This document shows, one piece after another, positions 46,234 through 63,163 of a stretch of DNA of 64,000 nucleotides; position 1 is the first letter of the stretch; every line of letters starts with the position of its first letter. The translations under genes and the position numbers were made by a program. The DNA comes from Cololabis saira. Its lineage: Eukaryota > Chordata > Actinopteri > Beloniformes > Belonidae. Where the stretch lies: positions 28,980,590-29,044,589 of the forward strand of contig NC_084591.1 in the NCBI RefSeq assembly GCF_033807715.1, written 5' to 3'. The notes beneath the pieces were generated by a model, which was given only the letters and a program-made list of their open reading frames with translations, ran no database searches and was not told the origin of the DNA.

Positions 46234-46564
46234 TATAGATTATTAGTCAGGCTCTAATTGTTTAGCAAAGACTGTAATGGATGTATTATTCATGTCTGTA
46301 TATGATTCTGTTTCATTTGCAGGCCTCTCCCCCTGCTAACACATTTTTTTCTGTTACTATGTCAGATGTCTACCAAGTTTGCTCTATAGCTTCAGGTTTG
46401 GGAGTTGATAAGGAAGCGAGAGACTAGTAATGATTCAAATGTTAAGAGTGAGGGAGACGAGGGAGAGATGTTAATGGGAGCAGGGTCTGGCTCATGCTGA
46501 GGGGTTCCCACACAATCTGCCTGGCCCATTGGTCACGCATGTCTCAGCTCACTGTGTGTGTGCA

Positions 46565-46632
<68 letters not shown>

Positions 46633-47308
46633 AGTGGGGGAGAGCAGTGAAGACATAGCACTTTTCAGAGTTGTTTTAAAAATAAAAGTTGAACAGGTTG
46701 ACCAGTTTCTGTCTTTCATGTTGTTTTGTTTTGTGGATTTGTTGCACTCTGGTACAGAGAGGTCAGGTTTAAGTAGCTTTACTGTCCCACTTTCTCACCG
46801 GGCGTTGTCCAGCTCAAATGCAGATACTCGCACACACTCTGTAGTTTCACCTGGTCGGCCCTACTATGACCTCATTCCAGGATAAGGAAGTGGAATATCA
46901 CCTGACTACCTCATTTGTGTAATCAGCTGTTCGTGCAGCTGGAGGCCAGAACTTGAATGTCTGATACCTGAGGTTATTGAATGAACAAACAGCAGAGACT
47001 GATATCTAAATATATAGGCAAAAAGGTTTGCATTTATAAAGGACTGGTACCTGAGTGTTCCCATGAACAGAGGTTTATCTTTTGAAAAATGCTGAGAGCA
47101 AACTGAGTAACTGGGAAAAATGACACCAAGTAAGAATGGCAAAAGGAAAAAAAAAGTGCACTCAGCTACCTGAAAAGGGGGAGGTTTCTGATCTGTCAGC
47201 ACAGCCAGAAAGGGTGGGGTGAAACACAGTGAGAGAGAGAAAGGGAAGAGTGACTGGGAGGGTGTGTTTCTGTGTGGGTGAGAGACACAGAGAAGGAGGA
47301 GCAGCGCA

Positions 47309-47309
<1 letters not shown>
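46234..47309. other. Unrecognised stretch
   Basis: Contains a GT tract (46569-46629); otherwise nothing recognised. Confidence 0.5.
46569..46629. repeat. (GT)n microsatellite
   Basis: About 30 units of GT. Confidence 0.95.
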
Positions 47310-47359
<50 letters not shown>

Positions 47360-47376
47360 ACACACACACACACACA
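47310..47376. repeat. (CA)n microsatellite next to a candidate 5' exon
   Basis: CA tract with one CTCA interruption, immediately before the candidate rassf7 exon. Confidence 0.95.
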
Positions 47377-47379
47377 GAT

Positions 47380-47715
47380 CTCTGGCAGTATCTCGAATCT
47401 CACTTCTGGTGAGGACACCCAGTAAGAAGGGCATTCTTGAGGCAGCCGGCGGCAAAAAGGCAGCAGGACAGAACAAAGAAGTTGAGGAAACCCTTAAACC
47501 TTTACGCGACCACATCTGACTGCCTTTGACCTCCGCCGGACTCACACACTCCTCACACACGCACACACTCGCGGGCTGACTTGCACACCAGCCGCACAAC
47601 CGGCTCTTCTCCCCAGTTAAAAGTCAAGGATTTTTCTGACTGAGGTAGAGAGAAGGAGAGAATAAGAGCACGCCGGAAATTTAACCCATCAAAGAGCAAA
47701 GGATCCTCTTTCTCG
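47380..47715 (+). promoter_or_regulatory. rassf7: Candidate promoter and untranslated exon 1 of rassf7
   Basis: The stretch has CpGs (ccgccggactc, gcacgccggaaat, cagccgcacaaccgg), little repeat content and ends in a good donor, ttctcg/gtaagt (exon end 47715). It lies upstream in the same direction as the rassf7 coding exon with no other gene between. ATGs within it are followed quickly by stops, as in a leader. The assignment is positional only. Confidence 0.45.
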
Positions 47716-51060
<3,345 letters not shown>

Positions 51061-51203
51061 ATGGATGGATGGATGGATGGATGGATGGATGGATGGATGG
51101 ATGGATGGATGGATGGATGGATGGATGGATGGATGGATGATGGATGGATGGATGGATGGATGGATGTATGGATGGATGGATGGATGGATGGATGGATGGA
51201 TGG
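51061..51203. repeat. (GGAT)n tract, insertion site of hAT copy B
   Basis: About 35 units with two interruptions; two more units continue after the hAT at 52134. Confidence 0.95.
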
Positions 51204-52133
<930 letters not shown>

Positions 52134-52141
52134 ATGGATGG

Positions 52142-53536
52142 ATGGAATTACAGAAATAATTCTGGTCTAGCCCAAGAAGTAATATTTCAGTCTTTTTTTA
52201 AGTATTATATAGTGAACAATAAACTTAAGCTCGGCCTCCATACATTATATCACAAATCACAAATCAAATTGAAATTCCTCTTTCAAATTACTTTTGGTTT
52301 ATATTACAGAATTAGATAACATTTCTATTATACTGAATGTGAGAGAATAAATGGATATGTTGATAAGGTACAAACATGAACTTTCCAGCAAGAATTGTAG
52401 GGTTTTATAAAATCCCTAGGTACCTGGTGAGCTTCCAAAAGCACACAAATACACACGTACACATGAACATCTATCATTGCTCAATCTTTCTTCTGTGTAC
52501 AGTTTAGACTACCATGCTCCCAGAGTCAAAGAGACCAAAGCAGACACTGTTTCTCATCCGTAGAGATGAACAGATAAGTCATATTCTCAGTGTCAGATTA
52601 CCCTCTTCTTTGTGGTTTTAAATGCAGTGCTTTGCTCAGACTGATGGGATCCGTTCAAAGATGCAGTTCACTGCTCACTGAGTTCACTGTGAAAATGGGG
52701 TCAATTTCATATGGATATATCTCAGTCTGTGTCCGTCTCCCTACTGCGGAACAGTCCCTCTTTAACAAACACTTGTCTTTGTACTCTCTTCTTACATTAT
52801 ACCCCCCCTTCCCCCAAGAGGTGGCCAATATATCTCTCATATGTAAACTCAGCAACATTATTCTCATCAGTATACAGTTTGCTCACGTATCCATGCCAAA
52901 GATCGCCTTGGTGATAATATAACGACGCACTTTACAGAGTTATACCAGCTTAGTCCCACAGACAGTGCAAGGTTACTATAAATCTGCACCCTCCCTCCCT
53001 TCCTTCTGTATCTTTGCTCATTTTGACTGACTTCTCTGCTCTGTTAGGCCTGATCGTTACCCTTTCTTAGAGTAATGACAGGGAGACTTTCATGACACCC
53101 ACCCATCAAACTATAAATCAAACATATTGAGAGGCCCACCCACGCCTTGTGATCCACATGCAACAAAAACATTCCACCCATTACTTTGTGTTTAAAGTGA
53201 GTTCAGTCAGGGTTGGGGATCAAAACTCAGTACAATAACAGAACTGCACATCAGGAACTGCTGTGTTGTCAAAGCCTTCCTCAAATATTTGGTTAGATTA
53301 GCCATTTTATGTTCTTTTTCTTTGACCTCACGCTTATGTATCTTTAATTGTTTAGATATAGATTAGCCTATTTTATTAAAATCCAAAGCTTGAGAATTTT
53401 AATTAGTTTTAAAGCATCTGTCGAATTACTTCTTGAGGGCCTTTACATAAACTATACGTACAGCAGCAGGCTGCAGTTCTTTGTACTAGAGATGCCTGTC
53501 AGTCAGTCAATGAGGAGACAAAGTTTACCTGTATAT
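52142..53536. other. Unrecognised stretch, probably intronic
   Basis: No exon, transposon end or repeat family recognised. Confidence 0.5.
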
Positions 53537-53544
53537 ATCTAGGA

Positions 53545-54193
53545 CAGGGGTCGGCAACCCAAAATGTTGAAAGAGCCATATTGGACCAAAAACACAAAAA
53601 AACGAATATGTCTGGAGCCGCAAAAAATGAAAAGTCTTGTATGTATAAGCCTTGGAATGAAGAAACACATGCTGCATGTTTCTATATTAGTTATAACTGG
53701 GGGAAGATGTTTTTTTCATTATGCACTTCGAGAAAAAAGTCAAAATGTTGAGAAAAAAGTCGAAATGTTGAGGAAATAGTCAAAATTTCATGAAAAAAGT
53801 CAAAATGTAGAGAAAAAAGTCGAAATGTCAAGATTAATGTTGAAGTACAATCTTGAGAAAAAAGTCAAGATTTCGAGAAAAAAGTTGAAATGTTGAGAAA
53901 AAAGTCGAAATGTTGAGAAAAAAGTCAAAATTTCAAGAAAAAAGTCAAAATGCCGAGATTAAAAAGGCAAGGAAAAAGGAAGAAAAAAATTAGAAAAACG
54001 GAACAAGAGAAGAAAAAAGAAAAAAAAGGAAAATAAGAAAAAAGAAATAAAAAGAAAAAAAGAAGAAAAAAAGGAAAAAAAAAGAAGAAAAAAAGGAAAA
54101 AAAGGTCAAACATTTTTGAAAAAGCTCCAGGAGCCACCAGGGCGGCGCTAAAGAGCTGCATGCGGCTCTAGAGCCGCGGGTTGCCGGCCGCTG
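53545..54193. mobile_element. Complete non-autonomous hAT (CAGGGGTCGGCAACC ends)
   Basis: The left end CAGGGGTCGGCAACC and right end GGGTTGCCGGCCGCTG are inverted repeats. ATCTAGGA is duplicated perfectly (53537-53544 and 54194-54201). These ends, with 'ggctctagagccgcgggtt', are those of Charlie-like hAT elements. The interior is a degenerate minisatellite and A/G-rich DNA without transposase. Confidence 0.92.
53735..53960 (+). repeat. Minisatellite, unit near GAGAAAAAAGTCGAAATGTT
   Basis: About ten imperfect 20-22-bp units inside the hAT, varying at 'gtcaaaat', 'gtcgaaat' and 'gtcaagat'. Confidence 0.85.
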
Positions 54194-54201
54194 ATCTAGG
54201 A

Positions 54202-55924
54202 TATCTAGGATAAAATAAAGAAAACCATACATAGCTTTAGCCCCCATTGCAATATTGTTTATGTCACTTCAAGATGACGTATGGAAAGTTGCAGTTGGTG
54301 CTTCCATGATGATCAGTAAAATGTGCTGCTTGTGTGGAAGTGGTACCAGGGTTGGAAAACAGCTGTACTTTACAATGTAATGGACAAACGCAGTAATTAT
54401 TCTAATCTGATGTTCATCTTTACTTCTACGCCAAACAAAAATGAAAAAGAGTGGAAGGCATGTCCAGACACAACTAGTCTTACTTTGTTTAAGATGTCCT
54501 ATTTTCTTTTCATATATTTTTGTATCATCCTGCCTTTTAACTCTGCTAGTCTTTAATCTAAACACTATTCGGTTTTCAAGTTAATTGGAATGTGACTGTA
54601 TGACCTTTCAGGAGGAAACATTGCTTGCACTTTTATGGGATGAATATCAGAGTGCTTATCCGTTCAAACTTCCCAGAGATCTTATCTCAGCACACAAGTA
54701 GCATTTTTGTGGAATGAAGTACCTCTATGGAAACAACATCTCAGATTTGTATCAGTGTGGCAATATTTTTACAAGTTTCTTCTATGATAGGTCATCTGAA
54801 GGTTCATGCATGCATAACAGGTCTTGGCTGTCTTTCCATGGCTGTGTTTATCGCTATACCTCTCCCTCAGGGCCAGGTGCGTTGGAACTCCCTAGGTAAA
54901 TATCGGGAAGGCGTGAGGGGAGATGTTTTGCATTCCAGTGGGAGTGATCTCTACAGCTGATGGCTGTCTTTCAAACTTTCTGTGATTTCTTCAAAGTTTG
55001 TCTTGTTCAGGAGGTCTAGCTTTCTGTGTCAAGGTCGGATCTAATCGAAAGCAGCAGTGGAAGGATTTCATTAGCCTTGGTGGCCATTTGTGAAGTGCCT
55101 CTGTGATGGTCATGAGGGGAGATTGATGTCTCGGGAGGAAACTGGAATTCCTCTCTTTCATCTGTGAAAACATCCAGTCAACAGAGTGTTTTCAGTGTTT
55201 TCATTGTAATGAAACCTTGTCAACCGTGCCTAAGAATGAACACCTGCTCTGCCGTAGATTTATGACTGTGTTACCTGCTTTGAGACTGAAGTGAGGTCGC
55301 TTTACATCGCCCAACAGACGAGTGCTGCGTGTATGGAAGTTAACCGTGAAACTTTGAGATGTCCAGGGTGATTTTTTTCTTTTACCCATGGGCTTGTTAA
55401 TGGCAGTATTCCTTGATTCTGATAGAGACTTGCAAGTGCATACTGAATCATGAATTGCATTGAATTCAAGTCTGATGAAAAGTCAACCAAAGTCTAGTGA
55501 CAGAAAAATAAACTTTTAGCAGTACCCGCGATCTTCAGATCGAGAATACAATTACTTGATCATGGAAAGGTTGGGAAACCTTTGTCAAGCACTACAATAC
55601 AAAGTTACTGGTTCCTTTCCCTTTGGGATTTGTAAAGTATTTTGAATTAAAAAGAAATAAATAGCCACGTAATACTTACTATGAACAATAGAAACTTTAT
55701 GATAATCTTGTCCTGAGGAAGAGGCAACCTCTCTGGGCTTAGAGACATTTGGACTGGACCATCACACAGTGGAAAAGTGTTTTGTCATCAGACTAAACAC
55801 TACCTTATAAAGACTATTATCAGCAACACGTTCTAAAGCAAAGATTAGTATGTGGGTGAGTATGTGGTTGCATCCCTGTCCTTTGTAAAAGTAATTTCCA
55901 TTTTTGTCATGACAGCATTAATGC
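54202..55924. other. Unrecognised stretch, probably intronic
   Basis: No conserved exon or element end was seen. Confidence 0.5.
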
Positions 55925-56162
55925 AGAAAGTGCATTGAGACTTCAAGCCAAACGTCTCCGCCAAGGATGTTCATGCATTTTTCAACAAGACAATGCAAAA
56001 TCACATTGTCCACACATTACAAAGACAAGGCTGAGGAAGAAGAAGGCAGTGCATTTGCTTGGCCGTAGCCCTGACCCGTCTCCACTAGGGAATGCGTGCA
56101 GAATTATGAAACCAAACATGAAACAATGGCACAGCAGTAGACTTGTTTTCAAGACGATTTAG
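55925..56162 (+). pseudogene. Tc1-like transposase fossil
   Basis: The frame reads RLRQGCSCIFQQDNAKSH then KTRLRKKKAVHLLGRSPDPS and PLGNACRIMK. FQQDNA.(K/P)H is the block around the second catalytic aspartate of Tc1/mariner transposases, and the SPD.(S/N)P...N..(R/W) block carries the third acidic residue, normally in PIEN. Here PLGN replaces it, so the glutamate is gone. Only about 75 residues remain and no terminal repeats were found. Confidence 0.7.
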
Positions 56163-59100
56163 ACAAAATAACATCTGTAAAACTTTTTGACTTGATATCT
56201 TCAATGCCATTATGTCTTTTAAATGTTGTCAAATCAAGATTACACCATTTCAAATGGTGGCAACTGTTCCAACTTTAAGTTGTTTGCATATTGCCTTCTA
56301 TATGGCAGGTTATTTAATAGGAATATCTGCTGTTATTTGTCTTGAGTGCATGTTTTTTTTGCCACTACATAGTTTCCAATAGGTCAAAATGAAAGCCATT
56401 TTAGTCCAGTGTAAAACTAAAATAAACCACAGCATGTTGTTAAATAAATATAAAGGGGAGTAACTATTAGTAAAATTTAAATACTACCTTGATTTTTGTA
56501 CAATGCCTGGTTCTGGCCTTTATAAGTGTTTTTTTTTTTCATTTTAGTGGTATATTGTAGATTGTGCTTCAAGTATTCAGGATAACAAAAAAGGAGACAA
56601 AAACGCCAGTGAATAATTGAAAAGCGCAGTCACGGAAGCGGTCTCTAAATTGCTAATGAGTTCATCATCAAAATGTGACGCTGCAGGCCACGGTTTTCTT
56701 GACTCCTCAATGAGACATAAATGCATGCTAGAAGTCAGAGTACATCACTGTACAGGCTTGAAAAATAGTAAATATGAATAATGTGTGCGGATGAATTTAA
56801 GATGCCATATTTTCCACTAATGTACTGTATAAATCCTTTAAAGTAAGTGGATGATTTCTACGGCTGCTTCTACTACTTTGGTCCAGAATTGAGCATCATC
56901 ATTTAGTTGAGTCAGGTTGTGTGGTCACGTTTGCTCATATATAACATATGATTGTGGCTATGACTGCATACCTTCCTCTGACCTTTTTTATACCATATAC
57001 ATCCACATATGCACACTGTCCAAACTACTGTACATCTGCTGTGTGAGAGACTTCTACTTGAGAATATGTAAATGTCTCCCTTCCCTCACATGCAGTGCTG
57101 AGTCAGATCTGGAGTATACAATTACACATGGGTGCCCGTCAGCAGTCCTAAGGCCCTCTACCCTGGCTCGCCCAACAAGGCAAACTCCTGTTCTTGTACG
57201 ACTCGGAGTGCAGGTAGCTGAACCAATCTTCCCAATCTGGGCTCTAGAGAGCACCTCTACCTTCGCCTTCCATTGACCACGTACAATTTAGTCTCATCCT
57301 CACGATTACCTCATGGCTCTATAGTTGGATCCATGAGTCAGCGCCCTGAAATTCCTCTTTAATGACTCATCTCCACTTTGTTTCCGGGTTTGAAATGAAT
57401 GACTGCAAAACCAGGTATGAGTTTTTCGCCTGGCGAGAAGATTAATGGATTAGCGTTTTATTGTGGCCAGGGTTGTGTAAACTGTTGCGGCCACAACACA
57501 CGAGTGTACCTTATCACCTTTCAAAGAAATGCAAACACTTTGCTGAGTTGCTGCAGATTCTTTAAAATAAACCAAAATAAATACAAAACCTATTTTCAAT
57601 TCCCTACATCTGTACACTTTCTGTATCTCATGTGGTTCAGGGTGGTTTACCCTTTGCTTATGCAAGTATGCTCGGTGGTAGTGACAACCACATGTTGATA
57701 GCCACCCTTCAACGGCCACATCTGCTGAGCATCCAAAAGTTTAAAGATGAATAATCACCTTTAATTTTTGTTGTTGACTTGGGATATGAAGTTGGAACTT
57801 TTGACTAAATATTGAGTTTTATACTAGGTATCACTGCCCAGCTCTCGCTGAGTTTCTCTTTTCTCACTGTCCCTCTTTCATTAGCTAATCATTAAGGTCG
57901 TAAAGGCTGCCGGTTGCAGCAACGTATCGCTGTACGCAAGTGCGACCGAGGCTTATTAGTGCTGTTTCTGATTCCTTTCCCGCTGAGCCATTAACATGTC
58001 AATAGACTAAAGACACACGCACAGAAGGGGACATTTTCAAACAGATAGATGGTAACAAGCATTAGGACTTTGTTCCGAGAAATATTTGCCAAATTAACGT
58101 GCTGTGAAAAAATGCATTATTCATCAGGTGTGCTGAAGCTTCAGTGAAGTTCTGCATGCAGAGAACCAGGCAACCGTTCTGTCTAATTAACCAGCAGTGT
58201 ATCTGGAGAGTGTGCTGCAGCCTGGCCCTACCATGGAAAGTTATTAACTTTTAATGTCACCCAATAGAAGCCTTCAGATCTTATATCTAGTTTCCTCACA
58301 TGCCCAGTGGGACACTGCCTTCTCTCTGCCTGCAGGCGCTGGAGCCGTGCTCATGACGAGTTCTGCATGGCACTTATTGTGTGTTGAGACTTGCTGGAGA
58401 CTTCTGGGGAATTTAGAAAACATTGTTCTGATAAAGTTAGAGGATACAATCATTAGAATGAAACATGTGATGCCAGGTAAGGCCTGTGAGTGTTATGTAA
58501 TGTAAAGTATCTCCCCTAATGTCTTCTGACTGTGCCCGAGGACTATTTGGGTCCAGCATTGCACAGATGTTTTGTACAGGGTTTAGCACATTTTAGTCCT
58601 CAAGGCAGCTTTTTCTTTCTCCTGTTTTTTTTTAAATAATAAGTTTTGAAATAAGTAACACTTCAAAAACATTTTACTAAGTGGTGGATGTGTAAGAACA
58701 GAGAATGATAATATAAAAGTAACCGAAAAGTTTACAAAGCCCACTTCTTGACTAGATAAGTCTATAATGATTGCTCACACGATCAACACTCTAATCACTT
58801 TAAATCCTGAAAAAGTGTATCCCAAGCTACCTATTTTTGCAGATGGTAAGGGAGACCACTGCAGTTAGACGTTGCTCTCTAAAAGTAAGGAAATATTCCT
58901 TCTGATAAAATAGATGAAGCTCATACATTTACAGAAGTGCATTGTGCTACTTCAAAGAAGAGGTGGATGATTCATCACAAAATTTCCCCAGAGATCTAAT
59001 CCCTGAAGAGACTATTTTACGTCATTATAAATAATTATTGCTGTGTTGACAAGACGTGTCAGGGAAATGTCTTTGTTTCTGGTCTTGTCGGTCTTTGAAC

Positions 59101-60497
59101 ACATAAACACGCACTTGCTTGACGGGCTGAAACACTGGAGGACGCGGAAGAAGGAGGTGAAGATGCAAAACAGGTGGCGAGGCAGGGCAAAAGAAAGTAT
59201 CTGTTTTCCCTTTTACTAGTTTTATCAGTGGCAACATGTGCTTGCAGCAGAATGACTGTAAACGCTGGTTTGGTAGGCGACTCAGCAGTGCCAGAGGCCA
59301 CAAAAGACACAATACTGTCTGCTGAGTGCAGAACAAGAGCAACAATAATGTCTGTACAGATGAGACAATGATGCTCGGTGCCAGCGCGTTACTGGCTCTT
59401 TGAGTGTTTGTCACTGCCAACCTGGAGCTGAGTGGCACAGAGGACACAGCTTCTCCCTGCATTGTTCATTGTCCTTTAACGTCAATAATCATCCTCTTAT
59501 ATGCACTTAAATCAGTCTGGGCCAAGGCTTGATTTTTCTCTGCAGATGCTGATAGGGGTAGCTGTTTGTCTGCTCTTGTTGTGTTTGTGTACCCATCTGT
59601 TTGTAGGATCTGAGGGAGTTTGTGACATGGACTCTGCTGCTAACCCCTGCAATTGTCTTCAGACCTCTGGTGCTGTAGAGATAGCACAGAAATCACTCTG
59701 AGCTGCAAATGGCTCTCATAAAGATAGGTTTAAATGGCATGTTTGCTTGTGTATACAAACATGGATTCATGCGTACCCAAACTTTGACCATTACTCTCCT
59801 TTAGGACAGTGCTTTGTGCACACACGCAGACATTTACACCGTAAACACACACTAACCAGGCTCGTCATGTAGCTTCAGGCCTTGACCCTCTGAAGTCCAT
59901 TAATAACCTTGCAGGTTTCCCAATGCTGTTTATGATTAACAGAGATTAACCTTTGGAAGGAAATTAAGGGTTGAAGGTGTATATCTCCAGTTGCACGAAT
60001 TCATATGAAGCACAAAAAAACGTTGGTGAGAAGATGTCTCCCAAAAGCTCAGAAAAGATATTTATCTCACATGTTTGCCTTATGATATCGTAGACATTTG
60101 TTCAATGGTAGTTTTTTACTTCTCAACTTTTCCAGAACTGCCTATTTCCATTATTTGAAGCTCAATACTGTTACAGTTGCTCACCCAGAGTGGCAGACAG
60201 ACGAGCCGGATCATGCCCCATGCGTCTGCAGGCCTGGGATGTTAACCACCTCCGCCTTGAGTCAAAATCACCAAGGAGCTGAGACAGTGAGGCAGAGACT
60301 GATGAAAGATGCGAAGCGGGTTAGCATGATGGATGAATGATAATGAGAGTGGAGAAGGGAGTAGTGGCATATGGCTCCACTCCCATTTCTCTTCTCAAAC
60401 ACACTTTATTCTTTTTTTATATGTCAGCATTTTTATTTCCTTGCATTTGATTTGCCATTTTGATGTCCTTGCTTCCATGTCTTGTCTGTTTTATTTT
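56163..60497. other. Unrecognised stretch, probably rassf7 intron
   Basis: No conserved exon seen. Frames at 56917-57276 and 59174-59371 are discussed as doubtful. Confidence 0.45.
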
Positions 60498-60594
60498 TAT
60501 TCATTCATTCATTCATTCATTCATTCATTCATTCATTCATTCATTCATTCATTCATTCATTCATTCATTCATTCATTCATTCATTCATTCATTA
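60498..60594. repeat. (CATT)n tetranucleotide tract
   Basis: About 24 units; the SFIH open frames are translations of it. Confidence 0.96.
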
Positions 60595-62969
60595 CTGCAA
60601 AGTGATCATTCCCTGGAAGATTGTGAGACTGGCCAGAGCTCAGAGTCTCAGCTGAAACTGTGTTCTTTATTGTTTAGGTGGGTGGGGCCTGAGTGAAAGT
60701 CTTAGTGAGTTTGGTAAATTGTTTTTTTTTTTTAATGTCTTTTCTCCTTGCAAGGTCGGGGCAACCTTTGATTAAAAGTTTTGGGAAGCTTGAGTGGTTA
60801 CAGTAAAGGTTTTGGATAACATCTATGATGTGGATTAAAGGAGGGGGGGTGTATTTAATGACTCAGAGCATGCAAAATAGTCAGCAGGATGTGTCCTGAA
60901 TCTGATAGCAAATATTATGCAACAACCTTTGGTCGATCCGTTTTCGATACCTGTTTCATCCATTTTTGCCATATTTTGATTGAAAGACTTTGAATATATT
61001 GTAAACATCTTCTAAGCTATTATCATTGGCGAGAGTTTATGTTCGGTAAAAGGTTGCACTTTCTTAGCTGTGCTCAGAAGATGAACTGGTTCAGGAAGGT
61101 CAGATGTCTGGTTGTCGGTTTTGTTGTGCTGGTGACAAAAAGAACATCCAGCAACCTAAGACCCACAGGCCTTTGAGTTTCCTGTTCGTGCAGATTATCA
61201 CATTTCATTAGCCAGAGGTACAAGAGCTAAGCATCACGAGAGAGTGACATTCCGAGCTGGGAGATGTGTTTTTTTTTGTTTTTTTTTCAAATCAAAGACA
61301 AAAATCTGATACATGGAAACTTAGTTTTACCTTTGGTCTGCATGGGAATTTTGTTAAAATCAGTTATGTGGGCCTTTTTTCTCTTAACTTGTGTCATGCA
61401 TTAGAGAAAAGATTTGAAGCTCTCAGGCTTTTAGAGTTTTGTAATGTGTTTTTATCTATCTGAAATGAAATATTGTCTTGTTGTAGCTCAACCAGCCAGA
61501 CTTAATTATGTATTGCAACAGAGTACTGTACTGTCTCAAAAAAAGTATTGACTTCCCTGAGGTTTTGAAATGTAGGGGTTTTGATTTAGATAAGCACTCC
61601 CTTTTCATGTCAGACTTCTTTCCAAATGTAACCTCCTTCCTCGGATCACTCAAAAGGATTCCTGCCACATGTGATCATCCGTAACCATCCCCCGCTTGTT
61701 TCCTGTGATATTGTTCAATCTTGATGCCATACCGTCATTCCCTCCGTAGGTGGTGTAATGTTGCGATGTTCTTCATGGTGTTGTTGCCAAATCAGATAGT
61801 CTATTGCTCCCCAGCAGACTTTCTGTTTGGCATCTAAACAGTGGAGAAGTGATGGCGGTGCAGGCCGGCAAGTCACCAGTAGGGGAGGGGTGGGGTGATG
61901 CGCTTTGTTAAGAAAGGCAGGAATTCTTCTGGCTGAAAGATGAAGTAAGTGCATTCCTCCAAAGCTGCTCCAAATAGGCAGCCAACGGAGCAAAGCCATA
62001 CTCTGAATTAAGGGCGAGATAATGGCGAGGCTTGTAGTAAAACCCCTCCTTGTGAGAACCTGAGAGACAGATAGAAACAGAACACCATCTGTCTGACTCG
62101 CTGAGAAGTTGTCTTTTAGCCACCTGGGCTACAAACTTTAATTTCCTGTGCCAAGTTCAGGAGAGAACTCTAAAACTGCCTGAAGCATATAACTTTTTAT
62201 GTGTACAGCACTGATTTATAACCTCGTTTTGTGGTTTAGCTGTTAAACTGAAGACAAAGGGCAAGACTAAGCATAATGATATTTCTTCACATTAAACCTG
62301 CTGCTCTGCTCTTTGAAGTCAAATGGGATCCAGTTATGGGCCTGCTGAGTCCAGTCAAACTGAACACACACACACACACACACACACACACATTTTTCTG
62401 TCTCTCCTGCTATGTTTCCGTGTGTTTCTTGTCTCACAAACATAGACACTCTTGACTTGCACAGCTTTTCCCGTCAGTTCCCCTTAGCAATGAGCTATCA
62501 TAACAGCTTTGAAGGAAGGCAGCAGAGCGTTTAATTGGGTTACCGACTGGCATTTATGCTCACAGGTCCACAGGATGCTGTTGGGACTCTTTACTAACCA
62601 CTAGGAACTTAACAAAATATTACAATGTTTTATCCGTCGGGTGTTAACCTTGAAAAATGACAGCTATGATGCTTTAACTCTGCTCGAGACATGTTTGACG
62701 TCAGCACTGTTTGCTGTGTAAACTAATATTTCATAACATGACTAGCATACGAGGATGTCCTGTACATGATCAACAAGTCGCGTCATGTGATTACATAATG
62801 ACCTCACTCCATAAAGTTTTTTTTCCTTTTTTTATGTTCTATTACCTCAAGGAACATGTAGTTACCTAATTCATAAATGTTCTCTGCCACAACTAGGATG
62901 TAAAACTCTTTTAGCCCATCCCATTAACACACTTCTCATCTCTGTCTTCTTCTCCTTTTAATTTTACAG
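60595..62969. other. Probable rassf7 5' UTR intron, right part
   Basis: Nothing recognised except a CA tract at 62363-62392. The last 30 bases form the pyrimidine-rich acceptor of the rassf7 exon. Confidence 0.5.
62363..62392. repeat. (CA)n microsatellite
   Basis: About 15 CA units. Confidence 0.95.
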
Positions 62970-63163
62970 AGGGCATGCAATGATAAGCTGTGTGAAGCCA
63001 AGCTGAGCCGATCTCTGTAGAGAACCATCATATCATTCACCCTGTTCTGCCTGGTCCCAGATGGAGCTCAAAGTGTGGGTGGATGGAGTGGTGCGGGTGG
63101 TGTGCGGCCTTTCGGAGGAGACCTCTTGCCAGGATGTTGTCATTGCTTTGGCACAGGCCATCG
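62970..63163 (+). other. rassf7: rassf7 exon with leader and first coding part
   Basis: The acceptor ttttaattttacag (62969) and donor gtgagt (63164) bound this exon. The first 91 bases are leader and contain two overlapping short upstream ORFs (62975-62983 and 62980-63006). Confidence 0.8.
63061..63163 (+). CDS. rassf7: RASSF7, first coding exon (N-terminal RA domain), gene continues past the window
   Basis: ATG at 63061 opens [20 protein letters not shown], then [15 protein letters not shown], ending in phase 1 at a gtgagt donor. This is the start of the Ras-association domain of the N-terminal RASSF group (RASSF7/8), where [14 protein letters not shown] and [12 protein letters not shown] are near invariant. 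RASSF8 shares this start, so the choice of rassf7 rests on its neighbour lrrc56, the human 11p15.5 arrangement. Family knowledge: RASSF7 binds activated Ras-type GTPases, and works at centrosomes and microtubules in mitosis and in JNK-pathway control. The rest of the RA domain and the coiled coil must lie to the right. Confidence 0.87.

Noticed and set aside
46906..47418. 170-codon minus-strand frame with CVCVCV
   Set aside because: Open because of the CA tract; no conserved domain and it overlaps the presumed rassf7 leader.
56917..57276. 119-codon frame with several cysteines
   Set aside because: No signal peptide, no domain, no splice context; likely chance.
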